From an uncultured Verrucomicrobiota bacterium (GTDB lineage Bacteria; Verrucomicrobiota; Verrucomicrobiia; Chthoniobacterales; SZAS-18), in contig CALMVM010000154.1 of assembly GCA_937873255.1 (NCBI GenBank), forward strand, positions 7,899 through 14,016: a stretch of DNA of 6,118 bases, in the 5' to 3' direction. The notes under the pieces were generated by a model. The model was given only the letters and a program-made list of their open reading frames with translations. It made no database searches and was not told the origin of the DNA. Shown one piece after another: positions 1-6,118 of the stretch. The stretch's first letter is position 1. Each line of letters starts with the position of its first letter. The position numbers and the translations under genes are program-made.

Positions 1-905
1 ACGCTCTCGTTGTTCTGCCGCATCCCGGCCCAGCTTTTCAGGTCAGGCACCCAGTCCAGATGCGCGAGTCCCACATCCTCGGGAACCTTTAAACCCATCG
101 CTTCCACCCACTCCTTGATCTCGGGGTGCAGGGTGATGATGACGTCCGGACGATGGTCTTCCAACCAGCGTGTGAATCGCTCCCGACCCGCGGCCTGGAA
201 GTAGAGCACGGGAAGGCGGTCCTTCTTCAACAAAGTTTCCTGAGCCACGTTGAAGCCGCCGCGAAACCGGCCTTCGACGTGACCATCGACCTCGGGGCTG
301 ATGCAGAGACCGGGCCGCCGGTAGCCCAACTCCCGCAGGATGGACACCGCCTGTTTCGAGGTGGAGAACTGGTCGTTGGCCGCGCAGGAAAGGGCAGGCC
401 GCACCGGCCGCATCCCGATTGCCACCGCAGCGGAACGCTGCCAGATCGGATGGCACTCCGGCGGGATGACGCCTCCCTGAAACGGACCCATCACCACCAG
501 GCCACGGATGTTGCGCGCGTCGAGGATTTGCACGATGCGTTCCGGGGTCATGCCCGGTTCGTGGAGCATGAATTCATCCAGGCTGTAGCCAAGCTGTTTG
601 GCACGCGCCTTGCAGGCGGAAAACCAATCGCGGAAGGTCGCGATGATGTTTAACTCCGTCGTGGAGCGGGTGACGTAAACCAGGCCCAGGGTGTTCTGGT
701 AGGCGGGCGTCCGGGTGGAGCGCAGTTGCGCGAGCAACTGGGCCATCAGAGCGTTCGGTTCGTATCCGGCCTCCGCCGCCAACCGCCGGATGCGGTCGCG
801 CTCCGATTGCCGGATCCGGGGGTTGTCGCGCAACGCCAGCGACACCGTGGCCTTGGACACGCCGGCCATCTCGGCGATGCTGCGAATGGTCGCGGTCTTG
901 GCCAC
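1..905 (-). CDS. LacI-family transcriptional regulator, C-terminus cut by window edge
   Basis: DNA-binding repressor or activator of the LacI/GalR family, expected to bind an operator as a dimer and release or bind it in response to a sugar. I chose the GTG at 905-903 because an in-frame TGA lies nine codons upstream and the reading MAKTATIRSIAEMAGVSK places the helix-turn-helix at the N-terminus as usual. Residues 6-25 form the HTH (core IAEMAGVSKATVSLAL), and residues 48-53 (YEPNAL) start the hinge region. A periplasmic-binding-protein-like effector domain follows, with typical strands such as NIRGLVVMGP, an ELGYRRPGLCI segment and DVIITLHPEIKEW. The frame is open to the left edge: 301 residues are seen against about 340 usual, so roughly 40 are missing. 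No clear Shine-Dalgarno precedes the GTG. It is divergent from the secreted glycosidase at 1137, the usual arrangement for a local sugar-responsive regulator. The effector cannot be read from the sequence. Confidence 0.93.
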   Translation of the reverse strand, partial: MAKTATIRSIAEMAGVSKATVSLALRDNPRIRQSERDRIRRLAAEAGYEPNALMAQLLAQLRSTRTPAYQNTLGLVYVTRSTTELNIIATFRDWFSACKARAKQLGYSLDEFMLHEPGMTPERIVQILDARNIRGLVVMGPFQGGVIPPECHPIWQRSAAVAIGMRPVRPALSCAANDQFSTSKQAVSILRELGYRRPGLCISPEVDGHVEGRFRGGFNVAQETLLKKDRLPVLYFQAAGRERFTRWLEDHRPDVIITLHPEIKEWVEAMGLKVPEDVGLAHLDWVPDLKSWAGMRQNNES

Positions 906-1136
906 GAAGCAACGTAGCGACAGCGGGTTTCAAATACAAGGACCGACTCGGGGTTAACCGTCCACCTCGGCTGCATTGGACAAAAGGACGGTTCTGCCTG
1001 GATATTGCGATCCGTTTTGCCCCGGGGGAGTGCTGCCGGGATCTCGCACGGCCAAACCCGGGAATCCTTGCCGTGGACTGCCTGGCCCGGCACTCGCGCG
1101 CAGGCGCTTCCCTTTGCGACGACAACCATTGCCTCC
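906..1136. promoter_or_regulatory. Divergent intergenic control region between regulator and glycosidase
   Basis: This 231-bp gap must contain promoters for both divergent genes. Visible symmetric elements are CCGACTCGG (943-951, 4-bp arms around one base), immediately followed by the perfect palindrome GGTTAACC (952-959), and a wider inverted pair CCGTCC (958-963) / GGACGG (986-991). A possible plus-strand -35 is TTGGAC (976-981) with a poor -10 GATATT (1001-1006) at a long 19-bp spacing. LacI-family operators are usually short palindromes, so 943-959 is a reasonable operator candidate. None of these is strong evidence on its own, and no second copy of the palindrome was found in the window. 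Confidence 0.4.
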
Positions 1137-3716
1137 ATGCTTTCTTCCCGGAACGGCCCGTCGCCCCATCTCGTCCGCCGGACCACGGCATCGATGCTTT
1201 GCGGCGGCCTCTGCCTGTCGCTTCCCTCAGCCTCGCTCGGCGCGGCAGGGGAAACCGGGACTCTCGCCGTCGGTGAAACCCGCGCGCCCATCGCGCTGGT
1301 CGCGGCCCACGAACGGCGGACCTATCGTCTCCCGAGCCCCGCCGAATTGCGCGGCAACCAACCGCCGGACAATCAAATCACGTTTTCCGAACTCCCGGAC
1401 CACGCCGTCATCCGGACGGGCAATCTGCTCTTCGATGGGCTGTATGCGCTGGCGATTGTCGAGGCTCGCGCCAACTCGGTTTCTCGCATCCGCGACGACT
1501 CCTACGCCCGGGGCGAGCCGATCCAGATCGATGCCTTCCAGACCGGCGAACTCTGGAAGTACGTCTGGACGCGCGATCTCTCCTACGCTCTGGAGCTGGG
1601 TCTGGCCGGATTCGATCCGGCGCGCGGGGTCAACTCGCTGCTCTTCCAAGCGTCCGGCACGAAGCCGTCGGTGAGCGGAGGCGTCGGCAATCAGATCGTG
1701 CAGGACACCGGCTCGGGCGGCAGCTATCCGGTTTCCACCGACCGGGTAGTCTGGGCGCTGGGCGCGCACGAAACGCTCAAGTACCTCCCCGAGCCGGCAC
1801 GCCGCAATTTTCTCGCCGAGGTTTACCCGATCCTGCGCGGCACGATTGAACAGGACCGCCGCCTGGTTTTTGACCCCGCCGATGGTCTGTACCGCGGTGA
1901 ACAGTCCTTCCTGGACTGGCGCGAGCAGACCTACCCCGGCTGGACCAGAGACAACGTGCTGGCCATTGCCATGTCCAAGGCGCTCTCGGTCAACGCCGCC
2001 AACTATTTCCTGCTGACCCGTGCCGCCGAATACGCCCGGCGGCTAGACCGCCCCGAAGAGGGCGCACGCTACGCAGCGTGGGCTACCGAACTGCGCGACG
2101 CGGTCAACCGCCGGTTCTGGAACCCGGCCGACGGCCTGTATAGCACCTACCTGCTTTCGGACGACGGCGTCAGCGACAGCGTACCCGTGGCGCGTTACGA
2201 TCTGCTCGGCGAATCACTGGCCATCCTGACGGGACTGGCGGACGAGCAGCAGGCGGCCTCCATCGTGGCACGTTACCCGACCGGCCCTTTCGGTCCCGCC
2301 GTGGTCTGGCCGCAGGAGAAAACCGTGCCCATTTACCATAATCAGGGAATTTGGCCCTTCGTCACCGCTTACGGGATCAAGGCGGCGCGGCGCGCCGGCC
2401 ACGCTGCCGCCGTTGATGCCGGGATCAGGTCTCTGACCGGGCAAGCGGCGTTCAACCTCTCCAACATGGAGAACTTCGACTTCGTCAGCGGCCAGGCCGA
2501 CGTAAAAAATGGTCCTCGCCTGGGTCCCCAGGTCAATTCGCACCGCCAGCTCTGGTCGGTGGCGGGCTACTTGTCGATGGTGCAGGACGTGGTGTTCGGG
2601 TTGGAAACTTCCTGGGAAGGCCTCCGTTTCCAGCCGTACATCACCGCCGACCTGCGCAACGACACCTTTCGCGCGACGGACGTGCTCGAATGGCGCGGCC
2701 TCGCTTTTCAGGGCAAGCAAAACCGCGTCCGGGTCCAGCTTCCGCCCGTTGGTTCCTTCGCGCAGGGGGTCTGCGCCGTGGATTGGGTGGAACTCAATGG
2801 AAACCCCATCGACGGACGTTTCGTCGGGGCGGGCGACCTCCAGCCCGTCAATGACTGGAACATCGTCTTGAAAGCGCCCGACGCAGCGCAGCCGCCCCCG
2901 GCTCCGTTACGCGTCGTGGAATCCCACGACGAGCGAACCGTTTTCGCGCCGGTCCAACCGCGATGGACCGAAGATGGACGGGGCGGCATTACCCTTGAAG
3001 GCGACCGCCTGACGCTGCACTACGAACACGCCGACGCGGACCACGTCGCGTTCGACATCTACCGCGACGGCCAGCGGTGCGTCTCGGGGATTCGGCAGAC
3101 ACGCTGGACTGATCCCGATTCGGGCGACTACCGGGACGCCGTGCATTGCTACCGCGTCGCTGCCGTGGACGGACAGAGCGGCAACGCCTCCCACCTGACG
3201 CCAGCCCTTTCGTATCGTACCTCCGACCAGAGTCAAACGATCCCGGCGCAATCCCTGCGTGGCGACGACGCGTACCTGATCGACGGCCACCATTTCGAGC
3301 AATGGGGTCGACCCGGCCAGGAGCTTGCCACCGACGCTTTGACGGTGAACCGACGCGGGCGTTATCTCGTGCGCGCGGAATTCGCCAACGGGGCGGGTCC
3401 GGTCAACACGGGCCTGGCATGCGCGGTCAAAAAGCTGGAGGTCAGGAAGGCCGGCTCCGGCGAAACGGTGGCCGCCGGCTATCTGGTCATGCCGCAGTCC
3501 GGCAACTGGGCCCGGTACGATCTTTCCTCCGCCGTCCCGGCCGAGCTTCAGCCGGGAGAGCCATACGTTCTCCGCCTCTCGGAAGACGAGTATTGCCGCA
3601 ACATGAGCTACCTGCAAAGCAACGTGCGCTACACGGCATTCACCGGCGGGGGGGAAGCGAGCTATAATCGCGTGAACTTGGCTGCCCTGCACCTGTTGTT
3701 CATGGCGGCGCGCTGA
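1137..3716 (+). CDS. Secreted six-hairpin (alpha/alpha)6 glycosidase with fn3-like and C-terminal carbohydrate-binding-like domains
   Basis: Predicted exported glycoside hydrolase of 859 residues. I chose ATG 1137 because it gives a signal peptide: basic n-region with RR near residue 14, hydrophobic stretch SMLCGGLCLSLPSASLG, small residues for cleavage near 38-42. The frame is open back to 1005, and ATG 1194 is an alternative. Residues ~55-560 look like an alpha/alpha barrel: YVWTRD (142-147), a glycine-rich DTGSGGSYPVSTDRVVWALG segment, YPGWTRDN (266-273), YHNQGIWPF (400-408), MENFDF (444-449) and HRQLW (469-473). The paired W-T-R-D motifs recall glucoamylase, GH63 or debranching-type hydrolases, but I cannot fix the CAZy family or name the catalytic acids. 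Residues ~605-700 resemble fibronectin III (FDIYRDGQ at 639-646). Residues ~713-859 form a beta-rich domain resembling a CBM6/35-type module. It likely acts in the periplasm or outside the cell on an oligo- or polysaccharide. It is divergent from the LacI gene and convergent with the GH31 remnant 23 bp downstream. No Shine-Dalgarno is obvious. Confidence 0.85.
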   Translation: MLSSRNGPSPHLVRRTTASMLCGGLCLSLPSASLGAAGETGTLAVGETRAPIALVAAHERRTYRLPSPAELRGNQPPDNQITFSELPDHAVIRTGNLLFDGLYALAIVEARANSVSRIRDDSYARGEPIQIDAFQTGELWKYVWTRDLSYALELGLAGFDPARGVNSLLFQASGTKPSVSGGVGNQIVQDTGSGGSYPVSTDRVVWALGAHETLKYLPEPARRNFLAEVYPILRGTIEQDRRLVFDPADGLYRGEQSFLDWREQTYPGWTRDNVLAIAMSKALSVNAANYFLLTRAAEYARRLDRPEEGARYAAWATELRDAVNRRFWNPADGLYSTYLLSDDGVSDSVPVARYDLLGESLAILTGLADEQQAASIVARYPTGPFGPAVVWPQEKTVPIYHNQGIWPFVTAYGIKAARRAGHAAAVDAGIRSLTGQAAFNLSNMENFDFVSGQADVKNGPRLGPQVNSHRQLWSVAGYLSMVQDVVFGLETSWEGLRFQPYITADLRNDTFRATDVLEWRGLAFQGKQNRVRVQLPPVGSFAQGVCAVDWVELNGNPIDGRFVGAGDLQPVNDWNIVLKAPDAAQPPPAPLRVVESHDERTVFAPVQPRWTEDGRGGITLEGDRLTLHYEHADADHVAFDIYRDGQRCVSGIRQTRWTDPDSGDYRDAVHCYRVAAVDGQSGNASHLTPALSYRTSDQSQTIPAQSLRGDDAYLIDGHHFEQWGRPGQELATDALTVNRRGRYLVRAEFANGAGPVNTGLACAVKKLEVRKAGSGETVAAGYLVMPQSGNWARYDLSSAVPAELQPGEPYVLRLSEDEYCRNMSYLQSNVRYTAFTGGGEASYNRVNLAALHLLFMAAR

Positions 3717-3739
3717 AAGCCGACCGACGACTCCACTCG

Positions 3740-4345
3740 TCACCGGGCCATGTTCACGCGGATGCTCCTGGTGACGTTGTCGCGTGCCGTGACCGTCCAG
3801 TTTCGGGTCACGACTCCCACCATCATCTCGCGTTCGGGAAGCGGCATCTCCCCCTCGACTTGATCCTGCCAGACTGTCACGACATCGCCATCCGTGGTTG
3901 CCTCATGATGGGTCAACGCGTACTCACCATCGTGGTAAGCAAAGCCGTCCCCGGAATCCTCGTGGAGCGTTCCGTGCGCCTGGCCGTCATCCGCCAGCCA
4001 CGCGAGCAGCGTGAGCGGGCTGGAGGACGATTCGCCGGTGCTCTGTACCACGTCCTCCATCGGCACGATGGCACCGCCCCGCACCTTCAGCGTGGGTTGG
4101 AAGCCGTCCTCTTCCCGTTTGCCGTCGAGCAGGGAAACCTCATGCCAGACGCCCTTCGGCAGCTTGGGCGCGTCCGTCCAACGCGGCACCACGAGCAGAT
4201 CCGGCCCGAACAAAAACGCCCGGTCCTCGGCACGGAGATCCGCGTCCTTCGGGTCCGCAAAGAACACTGGTTGCATGGTCGGCTCGCCGGTGATTGAGGC
4301 GTGGCACGCCAAGGTGTAAAGGTACGGCAGCAGCCGGTAGCGGCG
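3740..4345 (-). pseudogene. GH31 alpha-glucosidase/alpha-xylosidase family, 3' remnant only
   Basis: About 201 codons encode the C-terminal end of a glycoside hydrolase family 31 protein. Homology begins abruptly with RYRLLPYLYTLA (Y codon at 4339-4337), the GH31 helix just after the catalytic barrel core, followed by the characteristic SITGEPTMQPVFF, then AFLFGPDLLVVP and the beta-sandwich strands VRGGAIVP and GTLHEDSGDGFAYHDGEY. Intact GH31 enzymes run roughly 650-1000 residues with the aspartate nucleophile and the acid/base upstream of this point. All of that is absent, so the piece cannot be catalytic. Upstream of 4345 the frame continues without GH31-like residues. A HEP tripeptide in another frame just upstream (around 4360) may be a trace of the usual EPW motif before a small deletion, but that is a guess. 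A TTG at 4312-4310 could formally start a 190-residue ORF, but that start is internal to a conserved helix. The remaining frame is undamaged, which suggests a recent truncation. It ends at TGA 3742-3740, convergent with the glycosidase. Confidence 0.88.
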
Positions 4346-4420
4346 ACCGGTTCGTGGGCGGGCACAACACGCCGGCGTTGTAAAACGCGCATGACAGCAC
4401 TGACAATTTTTGCTTTTGAT

Positions 4421-4442
4421 GGCGGATGGCCGCTCGTCCGCC
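4421..4442. repeat. Imperfect GC stem-loop flanked by T-rich and A-rich tracts
   Basis: GGCGGA (4421-4426) pairs with TCCGCC (4437-4442) across a 10-base loop. The plus strand is T-rich before the stem (4407-4417) and A-rich after it (4445-4450), so the A/T tracts could extend the pairing. The polarity is opposite to an intrinsic terminator, which would place the T-run after the stem. No function is assigned. Confidence 0.4.
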
Positions 4443-4551
4443 GCAAAAAATCGCTCTGCTTTCTAATGCGTACCCTGATCGAGTCCCCGAGTTTGGTCCA
4501 GAACGAGTGAGAGGTTGGGTTAGGTAGTATAGGTATCAGTTTCGGGGGTTG

Positions 4552-4578
4552 GATCAAGCTCTTGGTGTAAGCTTGATC
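4552..4578. repeat. Perfect 9-bp stem-loop adjoining the MITE-like element
   Basis: GATCAAGCT (4552-4560) and AGCTTGATC (4570-4578) are exact reverse complements separated by nine bases. The right arm overlaps the outer inverted repeat that begins at 4574, so TGATC at 4574-4578 can pair either locally or with distant copies at 4731-4735 or 4805-4809. There is no good T-tract after it, so it is a poor terminator. It may be a subterminal structure of a mobile element. Confidence 0.55.
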
Positions 4579-4809
4579 TTGCTGCGTTATCGCGGTTCTT
4601 CCGCACTTTGTGTGGATTCGGCCTTTAGCGGCGACCATTACGATGTGAGCACCTCTGGCGTTTTGGCGAACTGGCCATGCACGCAAACCGCTTCCACACA
4701 AAGTGCGGAAGAACCTTCTTATCCGGGCAAGATCAGACTTTGAAAACAACCTGAGCTAAAACACCCTCACCCGTACACTCCGCCCGGTCGCGAAAACGCA
4801 GCAAGATCA
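4574..4809. repeat. Outer inverted repeat pair (20 of 21 bp) with a third partial copy
   Basis: The left arm (4574-4594, starts TGATCTTGCTGCGTT) matches the reverse complement of the right arm (4789-4809, ends AACGCAGCAAGATCA) at 20 of 21 positions; the single mismatch is at 4589 against 4794. A third partial copy, GCAAGATCA, sits at 4727-4735. It lies exactly 11 bases outside the inner 22-bp repeat, the same distance as the left arm, so 4569-4740 is itself an imperfect palindrome of 47-bp arms with about 37 matches. The layout suggests ends of nested or rearranged mobile elements. No transposase in the window clearly belongs to these ends. Confidence 0.65.
4594..4715. mobile_element. MITE-like element with perfect 22-bp terminal inverted repeats
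   Basis: The left repeat (4594-4615, starts GGTTCTTCCGCACTTTG) and right repeat (4694-4715, ends CAAAGTGCGGAAGAACC) are exact reverse complements over 22 bp, enclosing 78 bp with no plausible coding frame. Total length is 122 bp. Short non-coding units with perfect terminal repeats are typical of MITEs mobilised in trans. A GG-TCTT start is reminiscent of ISL3-family ends from memory, but this is a weak link. An 8-bp target duplication is not visible: the flanks are GTTATCGC on the left and TTCTTATC on the right. It lies about 250 bp from the broken end of the GH31 remnant. Confidence 0.6.
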
Positions 4810-4972
4810 CACAGACTAACTCCCCAAGTGGCTCGAAAAGGTGGGTCTCGTCACTCCCGCCGCAGCGCAGGCGCTCTGGACCAAGAGCGAGGAACCTGTC
4901 GGGGAGTAGCTTTGAGCGGGGAAAGTCGCAAGGCCATCAGGGTTGGCAGGAAGTCGGATACGGCATGTACCT

Positions 4973-5071
4973 GATCGGAAAAATGCCCGTGCGCTGGTAG
5001 TACGCGCGCTCATGGTCCAGCGTTTCCTCAAGCTTCCAGAAACGCGCTGGCGCGTCGATCCGGATGGGCAA
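4973..5071 (-). pseudogene. Short antisense protein fragment resembling a 4,5-dihydroxyphthalate decarboxylase-like protein
   Basis: Thirty-three codons read LPIRIDAPARFW followed by KLEETLDHERAYYQRTGIFPI. The end, ERAYYQRTGIFPI, resembles the conserved segment of Pht5-type decarboxylases, which belong to a periplasmic-binding-protein-like fold and usually read E-x-x-YY-x-x-TGIFPIMH. After FPI the likeness stops and the frame ends at a TGA about 11 codons later. Upstream of 5071 the same frame crosses the antisense of the transposase remnant and looks non-coding. If the match is real this is an isolated ~100-bp gene scrap. It could also be a chance open frame in GC-rich DNA. Confidence 0.3.
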
Positions 5072-5081
5072 CTCGCGCACG

Positions 5082-5208
5082 CGCGAGGTCATCCTGGCGG
5101 TAGGTCGCTTGGGCGGCCACAATGAACCGCAAGGGTGACGGACTGCCGGGTTGGCAGACGCTGTGGCGAGGCATGGCTCGACTGCCGATGTTGGTTGAGG
5201 GGTTATCG
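5082..5208 (+). pseudogene. IS4-type transposase, frameshifted C-terminal remnant
   Basis: Two adjacent plus-strand frames together read like the C-terminal end of an IS4-family DDE transposase. From 5082 to 5120 the frame gives REVILAVGRLGGH; from 5122 it gives MNRKGDGLPGWQTLWRGMAR and then LPMLVEG. Dropping the single A at 5121 joins them into the continuous family-like string GGHMNRKGDGLPGW, so a one-base insertion is the likely lesion. The catalytic domain is absent and upstream sequence is not recognisable as transposase, so only about 42 codons of a ~400-residue protein survive. The normal stop and terminal inverted repeat after the VEG segment could not be placed. It cannot be functional. 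Confidence 0.65.
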
Positions 5209-5393
5209 GTTGGGACGAAGTCGTTCTCGGGGATGACAAGGCATCTTGCCCTCTGGCCTCCGGGACGCCGGGTCCGAAGATCGCCGCGAGGACAAAGGTC
5301 AGACCGCGATGGGAACAGGCGGAGTCAATCCGCGCGAAAAGACATCTCATGGATCCGGAGGGGGATATCGGTGGACCTGCCCCCAAGGAGATA

Positions 5394-6118
5394 TCACGGC
5401 GTCGCGGGAGATTTCCTCTGCACCAGCAACATTCGCCAGACCCCGTCGCGGGTGTAGTCCAGCGGACGGTCGGGATCAAGCTTGGTAATCGTGTAGTCTT
5501 CCGGCTTCAAGCGCAAAGACACCCACGAGGTATGCGGCACCTCGTGCACGAGAAAGGTGGGGTGCATCCGTAGAAACTCCTCGGACAGGACGATATGCTG
5601 GTGGAACAACTCGGCGTAATTGCGCCGCAAGGCGTCGAGAATTTTAAATTCCACTGTCGCGTGCCGGGAGTTTTGCGGATCGACGGCTACCTGCCAGTCG
5701 AGAAGGTAGTAATAACGATCAGCCTGCGGCGAATAGTGCTCGCGCGGCAGAAAGTCGTGCGAGCGCAGACAAACGATGGGCAGGTCGGCATGGCCGAAAG
5801 CCCCGTCGCTTTCGCCCGTGAGTGCGCGGTAATCGGGGCCGGGTTCGGTGATCAAGGCACTCCAGCAGAATACCACGACCCCCGACAGCAGCACCGTCGC
5901 GCCCCAGCGCGTGGACGAACCGAACGGTTTCATGAAAAAGGTGGCCAACTGTGCGAGGATGATCGCCCAACCGATGCTGACACCGATGACGTAGCGGGCC
6001 AGGAACAAGGGATTGGAAGGCACCAGCCGAGAAAACACCCAGAGGGCAATCTGCAAGCTGATCATCGCGACCGCGATTATCAACTGGCGGCGCACCGGCG
6101 GAGCGAGGAGTTGCCGGG
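5394..6118 (-). CDS. Membrane protein, C-terminal part, resembling family-39 (PMT/ArnT-like) glycosyltransferase
   Basis: The frame is open to the right edge; a GTG at 6095-6093 exists but six or more sense codons precede it (RQLLAPP), so I treat the gene as 5'-truncated by the window. Numbering from that GTG, hydrophobic spans lie at about residues 5-23, 34-55 and 64-82, followed by a soluble tail of about 150 residues ending at TGA 5396-5394. The loop PLFLARYVIGVSIGWAIILAQ resembles the last membrane helices of polyprenyl-phosphate-sugar-dependent glycosyltransferases (GT39/PMT-like), where an x-RY motif precedes a helix. The tail with SHDFLPREHYSPQADRYYY and later FLVH is like the extracytoplasmic C-terminal domain of such bacterial proteins. 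If so it would transfer a lipid-linked sugar on the outer face of the inner membrane. The catalytic N-terminal acidic residues would lie outside the window, so the family is an inference. Its downstream side borders the fragment-filled gap. Confidence 0.6.
   Translation of the reverse strand, partial: RQLLAPPVRRQLIIAVAMISLQIALWVFSRLVPSNPLFLARYVIGVSIGWAIILAQLATFFMKPFGSSTRWGATVLLSGVVVFCWSALITEPGPDYRALTGESDGAFGHADLPIVCLRSHDFLPREHYSPQADRYYYLLDWQVAVDPQNSRHATVEFKILDALRRNYAELFHQHIVLSEEFLRMHPTFLVHEVPHTSWVSLRLKPEDYTITKLDPDRPLDYTRDGVWRMLLVQRKSPATP

Larger units (their letters stand above)
4346..5393. other. Gene-poor stretch of repeats and gene fragments
   Basis: About 1 kb with no convincing intact gene. 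The left part, to roughly 4740, is visibly richer in A+T than the neighbouring genes. In order it holds an imperfect GC hairpin (4421-4442), a perfect hairpin (4552-4578), a MITE-like element (4594-4715) within nested inverted repeats reaching 4809, and an unrecognised 29-codon plus-strand open piece ending at TAG 4907-4909 (contains WLEKVGLVTPAAAQALW). After these come an antisense protein fragment (4973-5071) and an IS4-type transposase remnant (5082-5208). From 5209 to 5393 I recognise nothing. Longer open frames here, such as 4937-5479 on the minus strand, lack protein-like composition over most of their length and I do not call them genes. Confidence 0.7.

Noticed and set aside
1005..1136. 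44-codon N-terminal extension of the glycosidase
   Set aside because: It would bury the signal peptide more than 40 residues inside the protein, and its sequence has no domain character.
976..1674. 232-codon plus-strand open frame overlapping the glycosidase start
   Set aside because: It is R/S/P-rich and out of frame with the clearly protein-like glycosidase frame; a GC-rich shadow.
3726..3741. GACGA/TCGTC stem-loop between the convergent genes as a terminator
   Set aside because: Only a 5-bp stem, no T-tract on either strand.
2907..3743. 278-codon minus-strand open frame opposite the glycosidase C-terminus
   Set aside because: No recognisable domain, and the opposite strand carries fn3-like and beta-sandwich coding sequence; a shadow frame.
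4421..4442. GC stem as an intrinsic terminator
   Set aside because: T-tract precedes and A-tract follows the stem, the wrong polarity on both strands.
4586..4723. 8-bp target duplication around the MITE-like element
   Set aside because: The 8-mers flanking the 22-bp repeats differ; only a shifted TTATC is shared, which is not convincing.
4087..4749. 220-codon minus-strand open frame spanning the MITE-like element and the GH31 remnant
   Set aside because: It reads through the inverted repeats and then an out-of-frame copy of the GH31 coding region; no homologous features.
4937..5479. 180-codon minus-strand open frame
   Set aside because: Most of it is low-quality P/S/T/R-rich sequence, overlaps the stop of the membrane protein and runs antisense to the IS4 remnant. 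Only the last third has any protein-like character and is listed as a fragment.

Overview
The window looks like accessory carbohydrate-metabolism DNA from a GC-rich Gram-negative bacterium. A divergent pair of a LacI-family regulator and a large secreted glycosidase, next to a GH31 alpha-glucosidase remnant, fits a plant- or gut-polysaccharide degrader. Verrucomicrobiota of the Opitutaceae type is my best guess. It rests on protein flavour and weak Shine-Dalgarno usage, not on a marker gene.

Layout. Positions 1-905 (minus strand) hold a LacI-family regulator starting at GTG and running off the left edge. Positions 906-1136 are the divergent control region. Positions 1137-3716 (plus) hold an 859-residue exported protein with an (alpha/alpha)6 'six-hairpin' glycosidase domain, a fibronectin-III-like domain and a C-terminal beta-sandwich that is probably carbohydrate binding. 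Convergent with it, 3740-4345 (minus) is the last ~200 residues of a GH31 alpha-glucosidase whose catalytic core is missing. Positions 5394-6118 (minus) are the C-terminal part of a membrane protein resembling family-39 (PMT/ArnT-like) glycosyltransferases, running off the right edge.

Between the GH31 stump and the membrane protein lies about 1 kb with no intact gene (4346-5393). It holds a 122-bp MITE-like element with perfect 22-bp inverted repeats, nested in a larger imperfect palindrome whose outer motif recurs a third time; a perfect 9-bp hairpin; a frameshifted C-terminal remnant of an IS4-type transposase; and a short antisense piece resembling part of a dihydroxyphthalate-decarboxylase-like protein. 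This stretch looks like a scar of repeated insertion and deletion, which also explains the lost 5' part of the GH31 gene.

Working together: the LacI protein most likely senses a sugar and controls the divergently transcribed exported glycosidase. The GH31 enzyme would once have finished degradation of the released oligosaccharides. I see no defence, CRISPR, RNA-gene or toxin-antitoxin system. The most unusual part is the nested-palindrome region at 4552-4809.
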